Assembly: GCF_002803065.1 (NCBI RefSeq)
Contig: NZ_NNBL01000016.1
Span: forward strand, 62,001 to 126,000
Direction: 5' to 3'
Source: Streptomyces sp. CB01635
GTDB taxonomy: Bacteria; Actinomycetota; Actinomycetes; Streptomycetales; Streptomycetaceae
DNA: 64,000 nucleotides
The notes under the pieces are model-generated. The model made no database searches, was not told where the DNA came from, and saw only the letters and a list, made by a program, of their open reading frames with translations. Position numbers and translations under genes: made by a program. Shown in pieces: positions 52,146 through 61,223 of this stretch (positions are counted from its first letter, which is position 1; the number at the start of each line of letters is the position of its first letter).

Positions 52146-53122
52146 TCAGACCTTCCTCGCATGGTGTGTCGTCAGGATGCGGTGGATCAGGCGGGCGCCC
52201 GCTCTGGCGGTGCGGTGGTCGGTGTCGAGGTCCGGGTTGAGTTCCGCGACGTCGACCACGAGCGGCTTTCCGCTCGCGGCCACCTTGGCGCAGACATGCT
52301 CGACGATCTCCATCTGCACACCGTGGGCGGCCGGGGCGCTGACACCGGGGGCCACCGCGGCCGGCAGTACATCGAGGTCGATGCTGAGGTGCAGGACGTC
52401 GTGGCTCTCGATGAACTCGTCAGTGAAGGCGTCGATCGCGGGCAGGTTGAGCACACCGCACTCGGTGTCCGGCAGGTAGCGCACGCCGAGCCGGTCGGCG
52501 GTGCGGAACAGGTGCGCGGTGTTGCTCGGCTGGCTGACGCCGAGCACCCGGTAGTTGAGCCGGTGCCCGCGCCGCTCCTCGCCCTGCGCCATCTGCAGGA
52601 ACGGTGTTCCCGAGCTCGCGCGGACGTCGTCACGGAGATCGAAGTGCGCGTCCAGGTTCAGCACTCCGATCCGCCCGCCGGCCTGGACCGCCCGGGTGGA
52701 TACGAGGCCGAGATACGTGCCGTACGCCACCTCGTGGCCCCCGCCGAGAACCACGACGGGAACACCCCGGTCGACGAGCGGGCCGACGACCTGCCCGAGG
52801 CGGTGCTGACCCAACTCCAGTTCCCCGTGGGTGACTTCGACGTCCCCGGCGTCGAGCGCGGCGAGCGGGGCGGGCAGGGCCATGGAGGAGAGGGCGGCGC
52901 GCAGTTCGCGCGGACCGTCCGCCGCTCCCTGACGGCCCTTGTTGCGGCGTACGCCCTCGTCGCTGCGGAAGCCGACGAACGCGGCGTCCCACAGTCCCGG
53001 GCCGCCGGTGTCGGTGCTGATCGCGTGGTGCCAGCGCAGGTGCTCGTCACCGTGGCCGTCGTCGCGGCCGTGCCAGCGTTCGGAGGCCGCGTCCACCGTG
53101 AGTTCGATGGTGGCGCCGACGC

Positions 53123-53126
<4 letters not shown>
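52146..53126 (-). CDS. hutG: Formimidoylglutamase (arginase/agmatinase superfamily)
   Basis: A 326-residue ureohydrolase. Manganese ligands appear in VVVLGGGHEVAYG, LNLDAHFDLR and LSIDLDVLPAAVAPGVS. It hydrolyses N-formimidoyl-glutamate to glutamate and formamide in histidine catabolism. The GTG at 53126 overlaps the hutU stop as GTGA, so it is coupled to hutU; the long open frame beyond is shadow of hutU. Agmatinase would look similar, but the hut context decides. Confidence 0.93.
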
Positions 53127-54802
<1,676 letters not shown>

Positions 54803-54885
54803 GTTCTCTCCTGGTCGATGGCGGTGCAGTTGCGTGTTCCATGACAGGTGAGGCGCAGGACGCGTTCCAGCGGCGGTCGCCGAGA

Positions 54886-54901
54886 TTCTCGGATCCGAGA
54901 A
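54886..54901. promoter_or_regulatory. Palindrome in the hutU/GntR divergent promoter region
   Basis: TTCTCGGATCCGAGAA is a perfect 16-base palindrome lying 84 bases from the hutU start and 120 from the GntR start. Its core TCTsGGATCCsAGA is shared with the site upstream of hutH. Confidence 0.78.
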
Positions 54902-55021
54902 CGTGGCTGGCTGACGGTGATGTGGGGCCGCTCCGGGGCGCGGGTTCCGTGCGGGCCGCCTCGCCTAGGATTGCCGTGGTGTTCGCGATGTGGCGCGACG
55001 GATCCATGGGGTACGAGGACG

Positions 55022-55786
55022 GTGGACGGCTTGGTCGTGGACGCTGCGGAGATCGCCCGGCTCTATGCGCGGCAGACGCCCGGTTCCGCCCCGGCCTATC
55101 AGCGGATCAAGGACCTCGTGGCCGGGGAGATCGTGGGTGGCCGCTGGGGCGAGGGCGAGGCGCTTCCCTCGGAGAGTCAGTTCGTCGAGTCGCTGGGCCT
55201 GTCCCGGATGACGATCAACCGGGCCCTGCGCGAGCTGAGCGCCGACGGCCTGCTCCGGCGTGTCATGGGCGTGGGCACGTTCGTGGCGCGGCGCAAGAGC
55301 AGCTCCGCGCTGGCCGGGGTGCACAACATCGCCGATGAGGTCCGGGGCCGCGGCCATGACTACTCGGCCAGGGTGCTGTCCCTGCGCGAGGAGCTCCCCG
55401 ACCCCGAGATCGGCGCACAGCTCGGCCTCGACGGGCGGCGCAGCGCGTTCCGCTCACGTGTCGTGCACCTGGAGGACGGTGCGGCGGTCCAGCTGGAGGA
55501 CCGTTACGTCCACCCGGACTTCGCCCCCGGCTATCTCGACCAGGACTTCACCGCGGGTACGCCGTTCACGTTCCTGTCCGAGGTCGCCCCGCTGGGCAAG
55601 GGCGAGCACATCGTCGAGGCGGTCCTGCCGTCCGCGGAGGAATGCGAGATCCTCGGCATCGGGCCGTCCGAGCCGTGTCTGCTGATCCAGCGCCGCACCT
55701 GGTCCGGGGATGCTGTCGTGAGCGTCGCGCGGCTGATTCATCCCGGGTCCCGGTACCGCCTGGTGGGGACGTTCGACGCGCACTGA
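55022..55786 (+). CDS. GntR/HutC-family transcriptional regulator
   Basis: A 254-residue regulator. The winged helix is at about 22-85 (YQRIKDLVAGEIVGGRWGEG, ESQFVESLGLSRMTINRALR) and the C-terminal UTRA ligand domain at about 100-250 (VVHLEDGAAVQLEDRYVHPD; GPSEPCLLIQRRTW). This is the HutC layout, whose ligand is urocanate. It diverges from hutU, supporting a role as hut repressor. The GTG at 55022 follows ACGAGGAC; a GTG at 55037 is possible. Confidence 0.88.
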   Translation: MDGLVVDAAEIARLYARQTPGSAPAYQRIKDLVAGEIVGGRWGEGEALPSESQFVESLGLSRMTINRALRELSADGLLRRVMGVGTFVARRKSSSALAGVHNIADEVRGRGHDYSARVLSLREELPDPEIGAQLGLDGRRSAFRSRVVHLEDGAAVQLEDRYVHPDFAPGYLDQDFTAGTPFTFLSEVAPLGKGEHIVEAVLPSAEECEILGIGPSEPCLLIQRRTWSGDAVVSVARLIHPGSRYRLVGTFDAH

Positions 55787-55811
55787 GTCGGGCTCTGCCG
55801 TCGGTCTGCCT

Positions 55812-56633
55812 TCAGAGTGCCCGCGTGCCCGCGTGGGGGCGTCGGCCGGACATCGCGGCCGTCAGCCGTGCTGCCCCCTGCTCCAGGACCTCGCGGACGT
55901 GGTCGGCGTCGTGTCGGCTGTAGTGCCGTTGCCAGGTGCTGCTGAGTGCGGCGACAGGCCGTTCGTTGTGGTCGAAGGCCGCGACGCCCAGCGACCGGAA
56001 GCCTTCGGAGACCAGCTCGACCTCCTCGGACCAGCCGCGTGCGCGGTCGCGGGCCAGCAGGTCGAGGAGTTCGGACAGAGAGCGGGGTCCCTTGCCGGTA
56101 CGGGTGATGAGATCCGCCTGCCGGGGGAAGAGGGCCCGGAGTTGGGCCGGGGACGCGTGGGCGAGGATGGCGCGCCCGTTGGCGGTCAGGTGGGCGGGCA
56201 GCCGGACGCCGACGTCGGTGACGAGGGAGATGTCCGCGTCGCCGGACCGGGTCGAAGTTGGCCGTTCCTTGAGCAGGTAGACGGTCTCCGCGCCGTGGAC
56301 GATGCCCAGGTGCACGGTCTGTCCGAGACGGGCCGAGGCGCTGCGCAGGATGGGGCGCGCGAGGCGCTCCAGGGGTTCGTGGCGCAGATAGGCCGAGCCG
56401 ATCTCGAAGGACGCGACCCCGAGACCGTACGCCTGCTCCTTGGGGAGATAGGTGACGAAACCGCGGTCCACCAGGACCGAGAGGACGTGGTACGCGGACG
56501 ATCTGGGGATGTCGAGTTCGCGGGCCAGGGCCGCGGCCTGGACGGGGCCCGAGCGTCCGGCGAGGTGCAGCAGGATGTCCAGCGCGCGGCCGACGGCCGG
56601 TGAGGCACTGGACGCCGTTGTCCGTTCACCCAT
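55812..56633 (-). CDS. IclR-family transcriptional regulator (permease-linked)
   Basis: A 273-residue regulator. The N-terminal winged helix is at about 12-75 (ALARELDIPRSSAYHVLSVL, VDRGFVTYLPKEQAYGLGVA). The IclR effector domain follows (DVGVRLPAHLTANGRAILAH is the conserved block). The ATG at 56633 follows AGAGGTGG. It is divergent from the amino-acid permease, with a perfect palindrome CTGTATATACAG 21 bases upstream, so it probably regulates itself and the permease. It resembles the second IclR gene at 60084-60884. Confidence 0.92.
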   Translation of the reverse strand: MGERTTASSASPAVGRALDILLHLAGRSGPVQAAALARELDIPRSSAYHVLSVLVDRGFVTYLPKEQAYGLGVASFEIGSAYLRHEPLERLARPILRSASARLGQTVHLGIVHGAETVYLLKERPTSTRSGDADISLVTDVGVRLPAHLTANGRAILAHASPAQLRALFPRQADLITRTGKGPRSLSELLDLLARDRARGWSEEVELVSEGFRSLGVAAFDHNERPVAALSSTWQRHYSRHDADHVREVLEQGAARLTAAMSGRRPHAGTRAL

Positions 56634-56653
56634 TGGTCCACCTCTTGACTCAT

Positions 56654-56676
56654 CTGTATATACAGGAATATACAAG
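56654..56676. promoter_or_regulatory. IclR-type operator between regulator and permease
   Basis: CTGTATATACAG is a perfect 12-base palindrome, followed by GAATATACAAG. On the minus strand this gives TGTATAT twice, ten bases apart. AT-rich in a GC-rich background and 21 bases upstream of the IclR start. Confidence 0.72.
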
Positions 56677-56776
56677 GGCCTTCGTCATGCGGGAGTGCTG
56701 ACGAACGCCGTCGACCGGCAAGTGATTCAGCCCCGCCACCTCACCCGGAACTCGGCGTTCCCAAGGAGGACCTGCT

Positions 56777-58240
56777 TTGTCCACCGACACCACGTCCCTG
56801 CAGCGCGGGCTCAAATCCCGGCACATACGCTTCATCGCCCTGGGTTCCGCGATCGGGACCGGTCTCTTCTACGGCTCCTCGGAGTCCATCAAGGCGGCGG
56901 GGCCCGCCGTCCTGCTGGCCTATCTGATCGGTGGCGCCGCGGTCTTCCTCGTCCTGCGTTCACTGGGCGAGATGGCGGTGAGCCGCCCGTGCGCCGGATC
57001 CTTCGGCGAATACGCGACAAAATACCTCGGACCGCTGCCGGGATTCCTCACCGGCTGGACGTACGCCCTCGAAATGGTCTTCGTCTGTCTGGCGGACATC
57101 ACGGCGCTCGGCGTCTACATGAGCTTCTGGTTCCCCGACGTGCCGCGGTGGATCTGGCTCCTCGCGGCCGTCGGCATCATCGGCGCGATGAACCTGTTCA
57201 GCGTCAAGGTCTTCGGTGAGCTGGAGTTCTGGCTCTCCTTCGCCAAGGTCGTCGCCATCATCGCGATGATCCTCGCCGGCCTGGCGATCATCGTCTTCGG
57301 CTTCGGCAGCAACGGCGGCGCGGGCATCTCCAACCTGTGGAGCAACGGCGGGTTCATGCCCAACGGCATCCAGGGCCTGGTCCTGTGCTTCGCCGTGGTG
57401 ATGTTCGCCTTCGGCGGCACCGAGATCATCGGGGTCACCGCCGGCGAGGCGCAGAACCCGGAGAAGACCATTCCGAGCGCCGTGAACTCGATCCCCATCC
57501 GCATCGTGCTCTTCTACGTGCTGACGCTCGCGGTGCTCATGTCGCTGAACCCGTGGCAGCACATCGGCGACAAGGGCAGCCCGTTCGTCGAGATCTTCGC
57601 CGGACTCGGCGTCGCCTCCGCGGCCGCCGTGCTGAACGTCGTCGTCATCATCGCGGCCCTGTCCGCGATCAACAGCAACATCTTCGCCGCCGGACGCATC
57701 ATGTACGGCATGGCCGAGCGCAACCAGGCTCCGTCCGTCATGCGCCGCCTGTCCCGCAACGGTGTGCCGTGGATGACCGTCGTCATCATGATCGGCGCAC
57801 TCCTCTGCGGCGTCGTCCTGAACTACCTCATGCCCGAGCGGGTGTTCCTCGTCATCGCCTCCATCGCGACCTTCGCCACGGTGTGGGTCTGGCTGATGAT
57901 CCTCCTGTCCCAGGTCAGCGCCCGCCGCAAGATGTCCCCGCAGGAGGTCGCCACGCTGAAGTACCCGGCGCCGTTCTGGCCCTACGGCCAGATCATCACC
58001 ATCGCCTTCATGGTCGGCGTGGTGGTGCTCCTCGCGTTCTCGGACAGCACCCGGATCGCGCTGCTCGTCGGCGGTGTGTGGCTGTCCTTGATGACGTGCG
58101 TGTACTACCTGTGGCTGCGTCCCCGTGCCCGGCGGGCGGCATTGGCCGACGCCGCGCCGCAGGTCGTACACGGGGAGGGCAAGGAACCCTCGGACGAGAT
58201 CGATTCCAGGGCCGGTGCGGAGCCCGTGCACCAGCGATAA
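56777..58240 (+). CDS. Amino-acid permease (APC superfamily)
   Basis: A 487-residue transporter with about twelve membrane helices. The N-terminal signature is IRFIALGSAIGTGLFYGSSE, followed by GPAVLLAYLIGGAAVFLVLR and LGEMAVSRPCAGSFGEYATK, the AAT (basic/aromatic amino-acid) subgroup. FAFGGTEIIGVTAGEAQNPE is the other conserved block. The TTG at 56777 sits eight bases after a strong AAGGAGG and is clearly the start. Between hut genes it is most likely a histidine (or urocanate) importer. A strong terminator follows. Confidence 0.93.
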   Translation: MSTDTTSLQRGLKSRHIRFIALGSAIGTGLFYGSSESIKAAGPAVLLAYLIGGAAVFLVLRSLGEMAVSRPCAGSFGEYATKYLGPLPGFLTGWTYALEMVFVCLADITALGVYMSFWFPDVPRWIWLLAAVGIIGAMNLFSVKVFGELEFWLSFAKVVAIIAMILAGLAIIVFGFGSNGGAGISNLWSNGGFMPNGIQGLVLCFAVVMFAFGGTEIIGVTAGEAQNPEKTIPSAVNSIPIRIVLFYVLTLAVLMSLNPWQHIGDKGSPFVEIFAGLGVASAAAVLNVVVIIAALSAINSNIFAAGRIMYGMAERNQAPSVMRRLSRNGVPWMTVVIMIGALLCGVVLNYLMPERVFLVIASIATFATVWVWLMILLSQVSARRKMSPQEVATLKYPAPFWPYGQIITIAFMVGVVVLLAFSDSTRIALLVGGVWLSLMTCVYYLWLRPRARRAALADAAPQVVHGEGKEPSDEIDSRAGAEPVHQR

Positions 58241-58252
58241 CGGCGACAGCAA

Positions 58253-58295
58253 GGGCCGGCGGAACCGCGAGAGCGACGGTTCCGCCGGCCCTTTT
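58253..58295 (+). terminator. Rho-independent terminator after the permease
   Basis: A perfect 15-base-pair stem (GGGCCGGCGGAACCG with its complement) around a nine-base loop, followed by TTTT. It lies 12 bases after the permease stop and ends that transcript before hutH. Confidence 0.9.
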
Positions 58296-58355
58296 GCGTG
58301 GTGTCGAGACCGCCCGCGCAGCTGCGATCTGCGCGAGATTCCGGCGCTTGCGGCA

Positions 58356-58377
58356 ACTGTCTGGGATCCCAGACAGT
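58356..58377. promoter_or_regulatory. Palindrome upstream of hutH
   Basis: A perfect 22-base inverted repeat whose inner part is GTCTGGGATCCCAGAC, 53 bases upstream of the hutH start. Shares its core with sites at 54886-54901 and 60936-60951. Confidence 0.82.
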
Positions 58378-58429
58378 AACCCTCCGCAGCCACTGACGAA
58401 GAGGTTCCGTTTTCGGGCTTCATGGAGTC

Positions 58430-59968
58430 ATGAACGAAACCTTCGTAGGGGTCGGCCCCCTCTCCGTCGCCGATGTCGTGTCCGTCGCCCGGCACGGGGC
58501 CCGCGTGACCCTCACCCACGAAGCCCTGGGCGAGATAGCCCAGAGCCGCAAGGTGGTCGAGAACCTCGCCAACGACGTCGTGCCCCACTACGGCGTCTCG
58601 ACCGGCTTCGGCGCCCTGGCCACCCGTCACATCCCGCTCGAACTGCGCGCCCAGCTCCAGCGCAGCCTCGTGCGCTCGCACGCCGCCGGCTCCGGCGCCG
58701 AGGTCGAGCGCGAGGTCGTCCGCGCCCTCATGCTGCTGCGCCTGTCGACGCTCGCCACCGGCCGCACCGGTGTGCGCCCCGACACCGCCCAGGCCTACGC
58801 CGACCTGCTCAACGCCGGCATCACGCCGGTCGTCCACGAGTACGGCTCGCTCGGCTGCTCCGGCGACCTCGCCCCGCTCGCCCACTGCGCCCTCGCCGTC
58901 ATGGGCGAAGGCCAGGTGCGGGACGCGAAGGGCGACCTGATGTCCGCCGCGGACGCGCTCGCCGCCGCCGGTCTCTCCCCCGTCACGCTGCACGAGAAGG
59001 AGGGCCTGGCCCTCATCAACGGCACCGACGGCATGCTCGGCCAACTCGTCATGGCCGCGCACGACTTGCAGATGCTGCTGCGCACCGCCGACATCGCCGC
59101 CGCCATGAGCGTCGAGGGACAGCTCGGCACCGATGCCGTGTTCGCCGCCGACCTCCAGGCCCTGCGCCCGCATCCGGGCCAGGGTTCGAGCGCCGCCAAC
59201 CTCACCGCTCTCCTCAAGGGTTCGGAGATCGTCGCGAGCCACCGCGGACCTGAGTGCACCCGGGTCCAGGACGCCTACTCGCTGCGCTGCACGCCGCAGG
59301 TCCACGGCGCCGCCCGTGACACGCTGGCGCACGCCGAGACGGTCGCCTCGCGTGAGCTGGCCAGCGCCATCGACAACCCCGTCGTCACGCCCGACGGTCG
59401 CGTCGAGTCCAACGGCAACTTCCACGGCGCGCCCGTGGCCTGCGTCCTGGACTTCCTGGCCATCTCCGTCGCCGACGTCGCCTCGGTCAGCGAACGCCGC
59501 ACCGACCGCTTCCTCGACGTCGCGCGCAACCAGGGCCTCAACGCCTTCCTCGCCGACGACCCGGGCGTGGACTCCGGCCACATGATCGCCCAGTACACCC
59601 AGGCGGGCATCGTCTCCGAGCTCAAGCGCCTCGCCGCGCCCGCCTCGGTCGACTCCATCCCCTCCAGCGCCATGCAGGAGGACCACGTCTCCATGGGGTG
59701 GGCCGCGGCCCGCAAGCTGCGCCGCGCCATCGACGGCCTGACCCGTGTGGTGGCGGTCGAGATCCTCACCGCGGCCCGCGCGCTCGACCTTCGTGGCCCC
59801 CTGGCCCCGGCGCCCGCCACGGCGGCCGTCCTGGCCGGACTACGCCGCGATGTCGAGGGCCCCGGCACGGACCGGTACCTCGCTCCCGAGATCGAAGCCG
59901 CCGTGCAGTTCGTGGCCACCGGCGGCGCCCTCGCGGCCGCCGAGTCGGTGACCGGTCCGCTGAGCTGA
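58430..59968 (+). CDS. hutH: Histidine ammonia-lyase
   Basis: A 512-residue enzyme that deaminates histidine to urocanate. The self-forming MIO cofactor comes from Cys143-Ser144-Gly145 in GSLGCSGDLAPLAH; most relatives have Ala-Ser-Gly, while Streptomyces histidases are known with Cys here. Other family blocks are PHYGVSTGFGALA, the LINGTDGMLG stretch and QEDHVSMGWAAARKL. The ATG at 58430 gives the standard length. It is transcribed alone from its own promoter with the palindrome upstream, and ends at a strong hairpin. Confidence 0.96.
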   Translation: MNETFVGVGPLSVADVVSVARHGARVTLTHEALGEIAQSRKVVENLANDVVPHYGVSTGFGALATRHIPLELRAQLQRSLVRSHAAGSGAEVEREVVRALMLLRLSTLATGRTGVRPDTAQAYADLLNAGITPVVHEYGSLGCSGDLAPLAHCALAVMGEGQVRDAKGDLMSAADALAAAGLSPVTLHEKEGLALINGTDGMLGQLVMAAHDLQMLLRTADIAAAMSVEGQLGTDAVFAADLQALRPHPGQGSSAANLTALLKGSEIVASHRGPECTRVQDAYSLRCTPQVHGAARDTLAHAETVASRELASAIDNPVVTPDGRVESNGNFHGAPVACVLDFLAISVADVASVSERRTDRFLDVARNQGLNAFLADDPGVDSGHMIAQYTQAGIVSELKRLAAPASVDSIPSSAMQEDHVSMGWAAARKLRRAIDGLTRVVAVEILTAARALDLRGPLAPAPATAAVLAGLRRDVEGPGTDRYLAPEIEAAVQFVATGGALAAAESVTGPLS

Positions 59969-60039
59969 ACCGATCGGACCTGGTTCCTGTGATCACTCGG
60001 ACCCGGTCCCTGGGACCGTTGCGACCTGGTCCGAGCAGA

Positions 60040-60080
60040 CCGAACTCCCGCCGCCGGCCCGTCCGGCGGCGGGAGTTCGG
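60040..60080. terminator. Bidirectional hairpin between hutH and the second IclR gene
   Basis: A perfect 18-base-pair stem (CCGAACTCCCGCCGCCGG and its complement) around CCCGT, between two convergent stops at 59968 and 60084. It probably terminates both. Confidence 0.85.
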
Positions 60081-60083
60081 CTT

Positions 60084-60884
60084 CTACGCGAGGTGTCCCG
60101 CCACCCGCGTACGAGCGGTCGCGTCGGCCACCCCGCCGATGCGCCGGCTCAGTTGGTTCGCGGTACGGGTCACCTGCGCGGCGATCCGGCGCTGTTGCTC
60201 GGCCCCGACCTCGTCGCCGCGAAAGGTGACCGCCACCCCGGCGACGGGGTGTGCGCCGTGGTCGAGGACCGCGGCCGCCACGGACGCGAAGCCCGGTGTC
60301 ACCTCGCCGTCCTCCGTGGCGTACCCGCGTCGGCGTGCCTCCACGAGGAGTTGGCGCAGCGCGGTCAGCGAGCCGGGACCCGACTCGTTGCGCAGGACGA
60401 AGGCCGACGCGTCGGGGAACAGGGCCCGCACCTGTGCCTGCGGCAGCCGGGCCAGGACCGCCCGGCCGCTTGCGGTGAGGTGGGCCGGCAGCCGCACACC
60501 CACCTCGGTCACCAACGGGGCACGTCCCGGCGCCCGTTCCTCGATCACGTAGATGACCTCGCGGCCGTGCAGTACGGCGAGGTGCGCATTGTGGCCCGTG
60601 CTGTCGACGAGCTTCGCCAGCGGCACCCGCGCCAGGCGCTGGAAAGGCGCCTGCCTGCTGTATCCGGAGGCGAGTTCGAAGGCGCTGACGCCCAATCCGT
60701 AGCGTCGCTCCTCCAGCAGGTGCACGACGAATCCCTCGCGCGCCAGGGTGTCGAGCAGGTGGTAAGTCGTCGAGCGGGGAAGCCCGACGTCACGGCTGAT
60801 CGCCGCGGCGGGTACGGGCCCTGCCTGGCCCGCGAGATAGCGGAGGATGGCCAGCACCTGGGCGGCGGCGGGAACGGAAGACAT
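60084..60884 (-). CDS. IclR-family transcriptional regulator (hutH-linked)
   Basis: A 266-residue IclR protein. The winged helix is at about 8-70 (ISRDVGLPRSTTYHLLDTLA, then REGFVVHLLEERRYGLGVSA). The effector domain includes EVGVRLPAHLTASGRAVLAR and GYATEDGEVTPGFASVAAAV. It is convergent with hutH. A version of the hutH/hutU palindrome (60936-60951) lies 52 bases upstream of its own start, which is what an autoregulated hut regulator would show. It is the best candidate to bind all three sites. Confidence 0.92.
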   Translation of the reverse strand: MSSVPAAAQVLAILRYLAGQAGPVPAAAISRDVGLPRSTTYHLLDTLAREGFVVHLLEERRYGLGVSAFELASGYSRQAPFQRLARVPLAKLVDSTGHNAHLAVLHGREVIYVIEERAPGRAPLVTEVGVRLPAHLTASGRAVLARLPQAQVRALFPDASAFVLRNESGPGSLTALRQLLVEARRRGYATEDGEVTPGFASVAAAVLDHGAHPVAGVAVTFRGDEVGAEQQRRIAAQVTRTANQLSRRIGGVADATARTRVAGHLA

Positions 60885-60935
60885 ACCGGGAGGTTACGTC
60901 CGCGCGCAGGCGCCGCCGCGGACCACCCGGGCGAA

Positions 60936-60951
60936 GTCTGGGATACGAGAC
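60936..60951. promoter_or_regulatory. Hut-type palindrome upstream of the second IclR gene
   Basis: GTCTGGGATACGAGAC differs from the hutH site GTCTGGGATCCCAGAC at two bases and keeps the outer half-sites. It is 52 bases upstream of the IclR start and 272 upstream of the decarboxylase. The rest of 60885-61223 shows no gene. Confidence 0.75.
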
Positions 60952-61223
60952 GCATTGCAGGCGGCGGCCCTGGCACGGCCCCCGGCGCCTGGTGCTTGAT
61001 GGAAGCCCCCGGTGCGGACGAGCGATGGAACGCCGTCCGCGCCGGGCACTCACTCATCCGCTGCCCGGCCGTGTGCCCACGGATCAGGCACCTCGCCCAC
61101 CGCTCCCGTGTTCCCCTCGCCAGCGCCGGCCAGCGCGTCGTCCCGCCCACGTGAGGAATCCCGCGCCCCCCGTTCGATCTCCGCCGTCCCGAGACACGAC
61201 GTCACAACCAAGGAAGCCACACG

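Noticed and set aside
56960..59686. A 908-codon open frame on the minus strand opposite the permease and hutH
   Set aside because: It spans two well-supported genes and their terminator; the sequence is His/Val/Gly/Arg-rich antisense read-through typical of GC-rich codon use.
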